NCBI GenBank assembly: GCA_036924085.1
Contig: JAVGWX010000019.1
Coordinates: 7,380,141-7,444,140, forward strand
Length of the DNA: 64,000 nt
Direction of reading: 5' to 3'
Origin: Ariolimax columbianus
Taxonomy: Eukaryota > Mollusca > Gastropoda > Stylommatophora > Arionidae
Made by a program: the position numbers and the translations under genes. Position 1 is the stretch's first letter. Each line of letters opens with the position of its first letter. Below the pieces are notes generated by a model. The model saw nothing but the letters and a program-made list of their open reading frames with translations, did not search any database and was not told where the DNA came from. This document shows, piece by piece, positions 41,943-52,033 of this stretch.

Positions 41943-44610
41943 AAATCCCTTCTCTAAATCCACCCAGACCACTACTGTATCCTTTTTCTCTTGGTAAACA
42001 TTCACTATTTCCTGAGCTATGAGAGTGATCTTGTCCTCAGTGGATCTGTGTTGTCTAAATCATGCTTGATGTGGAATTAATATGTGTTTTGCTTCCAGGT
42101 GCCACATCAGTCTGGTGTTTATCATGCGCTCCATGAGTTTACCTACACAGCTCAGTAGACTGATAGGCCTGTATCCATTTGGATCTGTTCTATCTTTTTC
42201 TTTCTTTGGTACTGGTTTAAGTATAGCATCTGTCCATGCCTGCGGTACAATTACCCTTTTCCAGCTTTGGTTCAGGACTGACAGTAACTTCCTCTTTGCT
42301 GTTTGGCCCAACCCCATCAGCATTTCATTTGTTACCCCATCTTTTCCGGGCGATTTCTTTTTTTAAAAAGTTATCATGGCTTCATTCATTTAATTTATTA
42401 TTAGTTTTGCCATCATGTGCTCATCTAGTGCAATCTTGATGTTGTCGTGGCTCTTTTGTTCTTCATTTATGTTTGAATGTCTGTCTGTAGGGACATCAAT
42501 GTGGTTTGCTCTGGCATAATGTTCTATAAAAGCGTCTGCGTCTTTTTTCCAGTAAGCATGTTGTAATCCTGATTTTTGGTAATTTGTTTATTTGATGGTA
42601 TTTCGTCATTCGTGGCTTTTACTAATTTCCATAGTCTTTTTCCTTCTCTACTTAAATTGAGGCTTTCTGTTTTTTTTTCCAACTGTCTCTTGTTATTTGG
42701 TTCAGTGTTCTTTTATGTTTCGCATTGATGGCCTTGAGGGAGATATTTGCTTCCAAAGAGTATTCTCTCTCTGCCATGTTCCTAGCGTTTGAGACTTCAT
42801 CCTCGGCTTTCCGCAATTCTTGATTCCAATATAGCTTTTAGTTCTTCCTTGCCCTTCGTGGGATGGTCTCGGTGGCTGCTTGCAGTATTGCTTTGCTTAG
42901 GCTTTCCACCATAGGTTTCATATTGTTTTTTCGTGTGTTGATAATTTCAGCATTGCAAATCTGTCCCAGTCGGCTCGTCTATAGTTCCAACGTGGCATCG
43001 GTTTTATTTACTGGGGGCCTACTTCCATATCAATATCTAGCCTGATTGGCCTGTGGTCGCTACCTGCCAATTGGTCGAGCACCTGGCGATCTATTATGTG
43101 ACGGATATCCCCCGTGGAGAAGGCCAAGTCTGGAGTGGAGATGGTATGCCATCTTCTGGAATAAAAGCTAGGACTCGTCCAGCTATTGATAAGATATAGA
43201 TTTGTGTCTATCTCCCAGTCTTCCATTTCATCCCCTCTGCTGTCTGTCTGGATATCCTCATCTCTCCGAGTGACTGTTAAAGTCTCCAACCACAAGGCAG
43301 TTGGAGTCCTTGATTTCCATAATCGAGAGCGACAGGTCTTTGTTGGGTAGGCCATACAGGTTGAAGATATGTATTTTCGTTTCTTGTGTTATTATGTCGA
43401 CTCCTACAATTTCTGCTTGTCCGATGTGATTTACAGATACTGCGCTACTTGGTATTCAGTTTCGTGTCAGTATCAGAGCACCTCCTTTGTGACCTTATCT
43501 ATCAAGTCGGAAGGTATGTTATCCTCTGATTGAAAATTTGTGATTTTTCTTGAGGTGCGTTTCTTGGATGCATGCCACGTCTGTCTTACCTTCGTTCAGA
43601 CGATTTGTTAGGGAAACCTTTTTGTTAAGGACTCCTTCCGCATTCCACTGTAGTATTTTAAGGGTCTTGGGTTTTCGGTCAATAGCTCTTGTCCCATCTC
43701 CTTGTGCATTGACTCCACAGCACATGGGTAGGTGACCACCAGTAGCATCAAGTGGGCCCCTACGAGGCGTGGAGCCCGGCACTCTCTCTGTCTGGTGAGA
43801 CTCCACAGGATGAGCACCATACTGTCTTCTTTTAAATTGTGACGTCATCATATAGCGATTTACGTTGCACTGTTTCGTTAGACCTGTGGCCCATTGCATC
43901 CGATTTCATCAGGCGTTTCTGTAGGGTTGCCCTCCTTAGCCCTTGGCTGTCCTTAGCCCATCTGCAAGGCAGTAGTTGTTTAAGGTCAGAGTTGTCTCTC
44001 TTAGGAAAGTTGTCTTGCAGGATTTTCGAGTTTCCCCACCCGGGTCGAAAGGGTGTGATGATGATGATTTGGTAGACTTATGTACCCATTTTTCAAGTAT
44101 CCCCGAAGAGAGGCAGTCCAGTGTGTCTGTGTCACAGGATCGTCACGCCCTGCCAGAAACGTAGACTATACATGTGAGTGGGGTATCTCCTTACTATCCT
44201 TTAGTATTATCGGCTCCTCTGCAGTGATGGTTATCATAGCATTCCCCACCACCTGGGAGGTTGTCACAGAGGTGCAATGTCCGCTGGCCTGCATCTCTTC
44301 TGCGTCCATTGGGATAACTGATAGAAGACAAAACTAAAGAACTAGGCAAGAATGCATTTAACCCATGAAGTGGGGATGGATTGTTTAGCCCAGAGCGTGT
44401 ACCACTCGCCGGTGGGCTCTGCAGCTTCACCTAAAGGGCTCCACCAGCTCCTCGGCATCTTAGTCTAGCCTCTCTCCAAGGACCTGTCCATCTTGGGTGA
44501 CCCTAACAGGAGTAAAACTCCCGCCAGCATAGCTTCCTGGATCATAGGGACGCGCATGCTCTCCAATCCCGTCAAGGTAGGCCTACATTTGGAGAGATAT
44601 ATCACAGAGA
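41943..44610 (-). mobile_element. I/Nimb-like LINE, 5' leader, endonuclease and first part of reverse transcriptase
   Basis: The 5' leader (44610-43900) has no intact ORF. The endonuclease begins in ORF 43899-43519: TLKILQWNAEGVLNKKVSLT, KTDVACIQETHLKKNH (catalytic Glu). In other frames: a GGVLIL-like stretch, IYNLYGLPNKDLS-like and the ORF 43355-43008 with TPDLAFSTGDIRHI and LAGSDHRPIRLDI (catalytic SDH). The linker parallels 38950-39440. ORF 42323-42060 gives QAWTDAILKPVPKKEKD and RPISLLSCVGKLMERM. It ends at DLEKGF (about 41943), exactly against the GAA tail of the plus-strand copy. The N-terminal half is thus complete, with frameshifts. Confidence 0.85.
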
Positions 44611-45807
44611 AATGTGAGATGAAGAAGAAAGAGAAGGATAGTCTATTACATAGCAATGTAAATTGGTTCTCGTGACCAGTATAATAATTGAATGATCGAT
44701 AGCTCTGTTACACTGTCGGCACAGTATCATTGACTGACAAAGATTTTTGTAGCGCTGGTAGGAGCACTTTGGCGCCATTCTCAACTGTCCATCTACCATT
44801 CAAATTGATTCTACAGCATTACAAATACAACTGTTAGAAAGCCCAAGAAAAATGCAATCCAATGATATATCAACCATGTCTCTATGTCTTTCCTGAAAAA
44901 AGTTATGATTTTTTTTCTATTTAAAAAATCGCAATAGGGCTATAGAGAAAAATATAGACTAGGGACTTGGGCAAAGTTGATTCCAAAAAGGAGGTGCAGT
45001 TCACAATATATTGATTATCTCAGCTATTCGTGATTGAACACCTGTAAAACCATACATTTTTGTATTCGGGAGAACAAAATACAACCGATGAAGGTAATTG
45101 CATGACTTTTCAAAAAGGCACGGACTAATTAATATTCAAAATGGCGACCTCATTTGCATAATTTTCAACTAAAATAATGTTGTAATATTTGTTTTCTTCA
45201 TGATACACTACATATAATATATCGTTTTGATCGTCTTTTTGAGAAGAGCATTAATATATTCATTGTTTGCTGTTATTTGATTAAAATGCTTGGAGAAATA
45301 GTATACAGAACAAATTATTACACAAATTTTACTCGAAAATTTGTTTACAAGGTTAATAAACATGCATAGTTGTTAGAAATTAAAATGAATGTTAAAAATA
45401 AAAAGAATATACTTACAGAAGGCCCCCTGGAACATACTTACAAGCTGCAGTTGATTAGTCAAATGTGGCATCTCCAAACATTACTTGTTTTCTTTGTGTT
45501 GCTGTTAAAACCAAAGTTGATGCACATAGCTGAACATCATTCAATTTTTCAGTACACAAGCTGAAATATCAGGAAATTTGGAAACAACTAATCAATTTAA
45601 TAAACAGAAAAAAAAATATACAAATATAACAAGAGGCACGTATGAAATGCAGTTTAATTCATAAATGGATGTATTTTCTAAACAAGTGTCACAAACAGCA
45701 AAACATATGGATTTACAGTCTCTATTGGGTAAGTCTGATATGTTAATTGTTTTTGTCGTGCAGCATTTTGTTGTTGCATGTTTCTTTTTCTTTTACTATT
45801 TGACAAA
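44611..45807. other. No gene recognised; possible 3' flank of the minus-strand ORF
   Basis: No supported ORF. An ATTAAA variant poly(A) signal lies at 45658-45653 on the minus strand, about 150 bases past the stop of the 492-codon ORF. The plus strand has AAAATGGCGACCTCATTTGC at 45138-45157, a word similar to the duplicated ATGGCGG motif at 47908 and 48332. Confidence 0.35.
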
Positions 45808-47286
45808 TTAAGACATTTCCTCGACAACACAGTGATTAACCGGTGCTCTGTCAGTGATTGTGCTCTTAATGGTTTTAAAAACACTTTTCTTGACATTGAC
45901 AGCATCAATCTCTGACAGATTACGATACACACAATATGTCTGGATGACATCAAGTAAAGCTTGACTGACGTGCTTATAGTAATCACTTGTTGTTCCTCCA
46001 TGAAGCATACCTATATCCAGGACAAATGTCTGAAATAAAGAGTCTTTCACATTAGTAGTCACATGGACTTCATTGATATGAGATCCTTTTAAACTTGTGG
46101 CATCCCATGACAGAGTAGTGCAAGATGACTCATGCAATATATATCCAGTCTTAATTTGAGACAGAACACCTATTTCATAAGCTATCTGTGCTATAGTGGA
46201 TGGAACAGGTCTGCTTGAAATTTGTTTACCACACAGAAGGAATACCCCATAGTGAAGGATATCACAACAATGCTGAACACTGACATTACATATCAAACTT
46301 TTATACATGCATTTCCTGAATACATGGTCATACGTCTTACCATCTACCTTTACCTGTATAACCTCGTTGTTGATCTCATCTATCTTTTCTTGTAACATGG
46401 ACATCTGATTCTCATGGGATGCTTCTAGGTAGCTCAAGTTCTTTCTAGCGTGAGCAACCTGACGTTCATGTTGTCTTTTCACTTGTTTCTTGTGTACCTT
46501 AGACTGACGCTGGAAAAGAGCAAACTTATTCTGTAATAATTTAAAATCCTTATCTTTCTTTTCAAGCTGTTTCTGGATGCTGTCATGTCTCAACTCATAA
46601 TCTCGCAGCTTCTCGTTCAATGCATTACATTTCACCTTCAACTTCTCTAAAGAATTCTTCACCATTTTGTAACTCCTCAAAGCACTCTTGCATTTGGCTT
46701 TCGAAGAGCTTAAGCTAATTACCTTCCTGCGAATGGTCTGATTGATCACCTTTGGAGCAAAACGTGCCAGTTCTTGCGCATGATGTTTTTTTTGATCAAA
46801 CAAACGCCTGCGCAATGTGACAATGGTCTCTCTCAAATTATTGAGTGTGCGCTGCTTGGTAACACAGTTATGACAATCATAACGAAGTTTCTTTGGGGAT
46901 GGGGGCCCAACCATTGAAACAGTTGATACATCAGTAGGTGAGGCAATCTCTTGTGTCTGAAACAAAACAACTGTATTAGCGGCATCTTTAAAATATACAG
47001 GAAAGGGCTGCTGACAAAGTAGTACAAGTGAGTCCCAGCTGCTGCTCAAATTATTTTTCTTCAACTTCAGATTTTTTTTCAAGGCATGCAGATCATTGTA
47101 GAGCTTTATCTCATCAACACACTTATCCTGTTCTGCAGATGTGGTTGGAATAAGTGTCTTGATTTTCCATATCAAAGCAGTAATTGAGGGATCTCGTGTT
47201 TCCACAAAAAGCTGCACAATGTATCCTTTCTTGAGTGGATACACTGGCCCAAAGCGCGCTAAATGTGCTTTCAGATCAGCAAACAC
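45808..47286 (-). CDS. Uninterrupted 492-residue ORF: coiled-coil protein with transposase-like C-terminus
   Basis: This is the only long intact ORF in the window. ATG at 47286 opens an N-terminal module of about 100 residues (DLKAHLARFGPVYPLKKGY, EQDKCVDEIKL) ending near SSSWDSLVLL. There is a short CHNCVTKQ segment near residue 138, then a long charged coiled coil (about 145-300; KLKVKCNALNEKLRDYELR). The C-terminal 180 residues are globular and Cys-containing. They hold LSWDATSLKGSHINEVHVTT, MLHGGTTSDYYKHV and TITDRAPVNHCVVEEM, which resemble uncharacterised animal proteins that I recall as transposon-linked. The Asp of WDA and of TDRA could be the first two acids of a DDE site; the protein ends before a third. 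It may be a truncated transposase, a domesticated derivative, or one exon of a longer gene. A possible internal acceptor (GTTTTGTTTCAG) precedes 46956. Confidence 0.6.
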   Translation of the reverse strand: MFADLKAHLARFGPVYPLKKGYIVQLFVETRDPSITALIWKIKTLIPTTSAEQDKCVDEIKLYNDLHALKKNLKLKKNNLSSSWDSLVLLCQQPFPVYFKDAANTVVLFQTQEIASPTDVSTVSMVGPPSPKKLRYDCHNCVTKQRTLNNLRETIVTLRRRLFDQKKHHAQELARFAPKVINQTIRRKVISLSSSKAKCKSALRSYKMVKNSLEKLKVKCNALNEKLRDYELRHDSIQKQLEKKDKDFKLLQNKFALFQRQSKVHKKQVKRQHERQVAHARKNLSYLEASHENQMSMLQEKIDEINNEVIQVKVDGKTYDHVFRKCMYKSLICNVSVQHCCDILHYGVFLLCGKQISSRPVPSTIAQIAYEIGVLSQIKTGYILHESSCTTLSWDATSLKGSHINEVHVTTNVKDSLFQTFVLDIGMLHGGTTSDYYKHVSQALLDVIQTYCVYRNLSEIDAVNVKKSVFKTIKSTITDRAPVNHCVVEEMS

Positions 47287-47417
47287 TTCTTGTTTATTGG
47301 TGGGGATGGTGTCCCAATCGTTGCAGTTGACACACTTGATACTTCGGTAGAAGAGGAAATCTCTTGTGGCTGCAACAAAACAACAGTATTAGACACATCT
47401 TTAAAATGTATAGGAAA

Positions 47418-47714
47418 TTACTGCTGAAAAAGATGTACAAGTGAGTCCCAGTGTGTACTCAAATTGTATTTCTTCAACTTGAGCTCTTTTTGCAAGACCT
47501 TTAAAGCCCAGCTGAGCTTTATCTCATCTACACACTTATCCTGTTCTATACACGTGGTCGGAAGAAGCGCCTTGACTTTACGTATCAGAGCAGTGGTTTT
47601 GATATCTCTTGTTTCTCCTATCAGTCGTGCAATGTATCCTTTCCTGAGTGGATACACTGGATCAAAGCATGCCAAATGTGCCTTCAGGTCAACAGCTGAC
47701 TTCTTGTTTGCCAT
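47418..47714 (-). CDS. Paralogous N-terminal module upstream of the 492-residue ORF
   Basis: ATG at 47714 opens 98 codons that repeat the first module of the next ORF at roughly two-thirds identity: DLKAHLACFDPVYPLRKGY, TALIRKVKALLPTT, EQDKCVDEIKL, STHWDSLVHLFQQ, then a stop. Past the stop the similarity continues (FPIHFKDVSNTVVLLQPQE against PFPVYFKDAANTVVLF), so the stop is an in-frame disruption of a duplicated exon, or the module is spliced. A polypyrimidine acceptor (GTTTTGTTGCAG) precedes 47369. A TTTTTTTAG acceptor lies 21 bases before the ATG. Alternatively the two modules are alternative first exons. Confidence 0.5.
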   Translation of the reverse strand: MANKKSAVDLKAHLACFDPVYPLRKGYIARLIGETRDIKTTALIRKVKALLPTTCIEQDKCVDEIKLSWALKVLQKELKLKKYNLSTHWDSLVHLFQQ

Positions 47715-47829
47715 GATCAGTAGATCTTAGAATTTCTAAAAAAATGTTCAATATAATAATTTTAAAACAAATTTGCAAAACACATAGGTTAAAGTTTGAA
47801 CCAAATATTATTTGAAGCAATATAAAATC

Positions 47830-48055
47830 GTATTTAAAGTTATTAATGTACTGAGTTACTTGATTAATCGTAATCAGAACCGCTGATTGTGAAGGACAAC
47901 AAAAATGGCGGACGTCATGAAATAATCAGTTTGGTGAAATTACTAGCCTCTGCTAAGTTCAAACTACATGACTAAAATGCCGTTTTCTAACATAACAAAT
48001 AACAAAACATACAGAGAGTGGATGCAGAATTTAAATAAATAGACATTATGTATTA
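47830..48055 (-). promoter_or_regulatory. Upstream repeat, copy 1: putative promoter/leader of the ORF pair
   Basis: Shares AAATGGCGGACGTCATGAAA, a CTAAGTTCAAACTACATGAC block and an ACAGAGAGTGGATGCAGAAT block with 48257-48482. ATGGCGG is the YY1-type core and ACGTCA a CRE half-site. Both are retained in both copies while neighbouring bases differ. A regulatory role is inference. Confidence 0.4.
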
Positions 48056-48256
48056 GAATGGATTATTTCAGTTGGTATAACCATACTAATCTGCCATTGA
48101 GTACAGTAATAATGAGTAGAACTAGAAATATTTGGTTCTTAAATTGCCAGATTATCATTAACTAGGTATTATAAGTATACGCAATATTTATTCAAAATAA
48201 ATGCAGAACCTGATGGTAGTGATACAATTCACTAAAATAATACGAGTATGATCAGG

Positions 48257-48482
48257 TTTAAAATTACTTATGTAATAAGTTACTTATATTGATTAATTGT
48301 AATCAGAACTGCAGCGAAAGACGACAGAAATGGCGGACGTCATGAAATGATCAGTGTGGACAAATTACTAGCCTCGGCTAAGTTCAAACTACATGACTAA
48401 AATGCCGTTTTCTAACATAAAAAATAACAAAACATACAGAGAGTGGATGCAGAATTTAAATAAATAGACATTATGTATTAAA
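48257..48482 (-). promoter_or_regulatory. Upstream repeat, copy 2
   Basis: Direct repeat of 47830-48055, offset 427 bp and about 90% identical. Just beyond it, at 48520-48515, the minus strand has a consensus donor GTAAGT after ACAAATACAC. This could end a non-coding first exon spliced to the TTTTTTTAG acceptor at 47737-47736; in that case both repeats are intronic. Confidence 0.4.
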
Positions 48483-48784
48483 AACAATTATAATTCACAC
48501 GAACTAGAATGCAAACTTACGTGTATTTGTCAATAGCTCAGAAATTCCTAAAGTTAGAAAACAATGTCGTTCACATGTGGTCAGTGGTGAAATGGGTCAC
48601 TGAACTAGCGTGTTTGACTTTTATACAGGCCAAAAATCACGGGATTGACCTAGAAATAAAATAATCCGTTAAAGAGTCACGCTAAGATAGGTCAGTAGCG
48701 ATTTCACATTTTGAGTTCAAAACCGGCTAAACTGGAACCTGTTTCTAAAAATAGAAATAGGTAAATTCCGATGTGCCTACAATT

Positions 48785-49150
48785 ACTGTAGTGTAGTAGT
48801 ACTAGTACTAGAAGTGTGGTCAGTACAGTAGACTAAACTAACGAATACTACTAATACTAGACTATATAAGTAGATGTAGACTAATAAATTAGATCTATAG
48901 TTATTTAGTTTACATTTATTATAACAGTAAATTAGTAGTATTAATATTATATGACGTCGTAAAAATACTAAAGTAAATATTAATTAATATACTATAATTT
49001 GTTATAGAAGAAGTCAGTCTATATATTTTTCGTATAGATCTACTATTAGTTACATATAAATAATATATTATCTATAATCATATATAATTTTACTATATAT
49101 TATACAATAATACTGACTACTACTAACTAGGAACTATTACTAGCTTAACT
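48785..49150. repeat. AT-rich low-complexity tract (ACTAGTAC / TAGATCTA-rich)
   Basis: Dominated by short words made of CTAG, TACTA and TATAAT. It resembles 30440-30720 in composition. No ORF. Confidence 0.55.
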
Positions 49151-49630
49151 TTAGCTAGCAATCTATCTGCTTTCATTTTGTCCTGGTGAATTTTCAACAT
49201 TGGAATTATTATTGGATATGGCTGATATGGTGTGAGTGTATGATAAGAAAACAGTCTAGATCTATAATATAAATATAAATCAATAGCCAGAAAAAACATT
49301 TATTTCCTAATAATTTACCAAACGTTAACAGTTCACTTCAGCCCTTTTCAGTTTTCTCATTTCTGTCTTAGGACAAAGTAAAGCAGTCCAGTAAGTTTTT
49401 CAATGTTGCTGAAGATTTAAGGGCTGGACCTTTGTATTAGTATTAGGTTTAGTACGCTGAAGCCTAGTTTGAGAGCAGTGTATAAATAAATTAGAAAATA
49501 AAATTAAACCGATTTACCATTATTATGTAAAAAAATAAAATTTTGCAATCAGATCCATAATGTTCTAAAAGGCAAAGGAACTCTTACGTCCAATAAAAAA
49601 TATACACCAGCCAAAAAAAAGAAAAAGAAA
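49151..49630. other. No gene recognised
   Basis: AT-rich spacer. Confidence 0.3.
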
Positions 49631-49634
49631 GGAT

Positions 49635-50000
49635 TAAGCATTCTAATTTACTATGAAAAGGCCTTTGAGAGGATTCTGTGGAACAAACTTTGTTCCTCTT
49701 AATTAAATTAATACAGAGCTTATTTTATATGAAAATTAAATGGGGATTATAATAGCACTCAAAGAGGGAATAACAACTTGTCCAATCCCAATTCTAAAAG
49801 GAGTAAGGGATGTTTATTATCACCTTTTTTTTTGCCTATTTAATGCTTATTGTGAGGTGATGATGAGAGCTTATATGACAACTTCTGCATTTATTCTAGG
49901 GTCTATGCCTCTAGGTTCTCTGCGGATATTTATTATTTTGGTAAGTTTGACTATTACTATCACTTTTGTTTTATTGGCATTGATCTTTTGCCTTACCTTG
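49635..50000 (+). mobile_element. Degraded LINE reverse transcriptase fragment
   Basis: In shifted frames: LSILIYYEKAFERILWNKLC (49640), matching FIDYEKAFD.V.....L, then after a gap KGVRDVYYHLFFCLFNAYCE (49798), matching RGVRQGC.LSP.LFN.Y.E. The YADD region is lost. Only these two reverse transcriptase blocks support it. Confidence 0.5.
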
Positions 50001-50384
50001 GAATTGATCTTGGTGAGTACATTTTGTAATGAATTATTTTTCTTCTGCAATGGGTGTCATCCACAAATTTGATGACACATATTCTTTCTCCTTTTACTGT
50101 AACACTTGTTTCACTTATTGGAGACTGCTTAGTGTTTGGGCCACACTTTTCCCATATGGCATTAATAAAAAAAAACGGAAAACAGAATGCTGCTCCTCTT
50201 TGGTGCATGTCAAAATTTTTTAACTGCAATTATGATGCCATTTTGTTTGTCTGCACTGTGATGGCACGTGAAAGACACTCTTGCCATCCGTAGCAACCAC
50301 ATTAACAAGTTACAATACAAAGGCATGGGTTTCCTAATTTCTATCCCACATTAAAGGTTTTCAACTGAAGCCCCCTCGTGTGCG

Positions 50385-50388
<4 letters not shown>
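50001..50388. other. No gene recognised
   Basis: Overlapping short frames on both strands without motifs. Confidence 0.3.

Positions 50389-50433
<45 letters not shown>
50389..50433. repeat. (TA)n microsatellite, about 22 units
   Basis: An uninterrupted dinucleotide run directly upstream of the truncated start of the next LINE; the Ile-Tyr repeats of overlapping ORFs are artefacts of it. Confidence 0.9.
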
Positions 50434-50436
<3 letters not shown>

Positions 50437-50449
50437 TAACATATATATA

Positions 50450-51785
50450 GAAAGTCAATTTGGATTCAGAGGAACAGTGGACATGATTTATGCCGCTCGC
50501 CAAGAACAAGAGAAGTGTCGGGAACAAAATCAGGCCTTGTACACCACATTTATTGATTTGACAAAAGGCATTTGATACAGTAAACAGAGGAGGGCTGTGC
50601 ATGATAATATCCAAGTTTGGCTGCTCCAACAAGTTCATAACCATGGTGAAACAGCTACACAAAGGCATGTGTGCTCGTGTACTGGACAGCGGTACAATCT
50701 CTAAAACGTTTCTAGTATCAAACGGAGTAAAACAAGGATGTGTACTTGCCCCGACTTTGTTCAGCATGATGTTCGTGGCCATGGTGACAGACACCTTCAG
50801 ATCACTGGAGCTTGGAATACCCATAAAGTACCGCACAGATGACAAGTTACTCAATCCCAGAAGAATGAAGGCCAAAACCAAAGTGGCTGGTGACATAATC
50901 AGGGAACTTGTATTTGCTGACGACTGCACTCTAATGAGCAACTCAGAACTGAACATGCAGGTTGGCATGGACCGGTTCTCTGCCGCATGTGAAAATTTTG
51001 GCCTGACCATAAATGCCAAAAAGACAGGTCATGTACCAACCAGCACCAGGCGTGCCGTACACAAAACCAGAGACTACAGTCAGCGGGCAGACGCTGAATG
51101 TCGTAGACAAATTCACATACCTGGGCAGCACGCTGTCGAGATCAGTCAGCCTAGACGATGAGGTGGCAAGCAGAATAGCAAAGGCCAGCACAGCCTTTGG
51201 TAGAATGCGCTCGATGGTCTGGGCACGTCGTGGCATCAGCGTCAAGACCAAACTCAAAGTCTACCGTGCAACCATCATTCCAACCCTACTATACGCTTGC
51301 GATAGCTGGACTGTATACTCTGGACATGCAAGGAGGTTAAACCACTTCCACACAGGTTGTCTGAGGCGAATATTCCACATCCGATGGCAAGATCGTGTCA
51401 CTGACATCGAGGTTCTCTCTAGGGCTAACATGCCCAGCCATCCATGCACTGCTAGAAAAAGCACGACTAGGATGGGCCGGACACCTCGTCCGTATGTCAG
51501 ACGAGCGGCTCCCAAAGAAGCTTCTCTACGGCGAGCTGAGAGAGGGATGGCGCGAGAGAAGGCGCCCAAAGAAACGTTTTAAAGGCGGTCTGAAGGACTC
51601 ACTGAAAAGTTGCCAGATAGACATCGACACCTGGGAGTGTCTTGTGCAAAACAGACGTGACTGGAGAAGCGCAGTCAAATCGGGTGTAGCTACCGGTGAA
51701 GATGACCGTGTTGTGAAAGCCCAGAGCAGACGCGAGATCCGGAAATTCCGAACAGCGGGAACACCATCACCTTCTACAATCCTCG
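50450..51785 (+). mobile_element. LINE, family C: reverse transcriptase to C-terminus, 5'-truncated, two or three frameshifts
   Basis: Starts at SQFGFRGTVDMIYAARQEQE, corresponding to the QFGFR..R.T.DMI.....QE block, then FIDLTKGI and a one-base shift to FDTVNR. The ORF 50601-51161 gives MVKQLHKGMCARVLD, NGVKQGCVLAPTLFSMMF, ELVFADDCTLM with the catalytic ADD, and GLTINAKKT. A frameshift near 51030 leads to ORF 51013-51582: VMYQPAPGVPY, VVDKFTYLGSTLSRSVSLDD, KTKLKVYRATIIPTLLYACD and LNHFHTGCLRRIFHIRWQDR. Another shift gives ARLGWAGHLVRMSDERLPKK, LLYGELREGWRERRRPKKRF, DWRSAVKSG. All domains after the finger region are present, so this is one of the younger copies. Confidence 0.9.
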
Positions 51786-52030
51786 TGTGCCCGATTTTCT
51801 CATACTGTTTGTTCATTGGTCGCATTTTTACATCATACAGTAGTGATGCGTATACTTGGCATTTGACCACTTTCATTTTTTAGTTACAATTTTGAAGGTC
51901 ACTATTTGTCTCAAAATCCTCTGTTAATATAGTTCCAAGTTAGGAGGATCTCTTATCGTGTTCAGTGTTTGATCATTTTTGTCTAATATGCAGAGCAGAT
52001 TACTTTGCTAAATGTCATAGGTTTTATTTT
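51786..52030. other. No gene recognised; 3' flank of the preceding LINE
   Basis: No ORF of note. Some may be 3' UTR. Confidence 0.3.
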
Positions 52031-52033
52031 CTC

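Noticed and set aside
38950..44610. Twin-priming explanation for the two opposed LINE halves
   Set aside because: The plus copy is on the left with its 3' tail facing the interior of the minus copy, and the two overlap in content by about 1 kb; a 5' inversion would give non-overlapping halves with the 3' tail at an outer edge.
45678..46001. 107-codon ORF overlapping the end of the 492-codon ORF
   Set aside because: Different frame on the same strand, no motif; it is a frame shadow.
50351..51019. 222-codon minus-strand ORF
   Set aside because: Antisense of family C reverse transcriptase, with a C-terminus made of TA-repeat codons.
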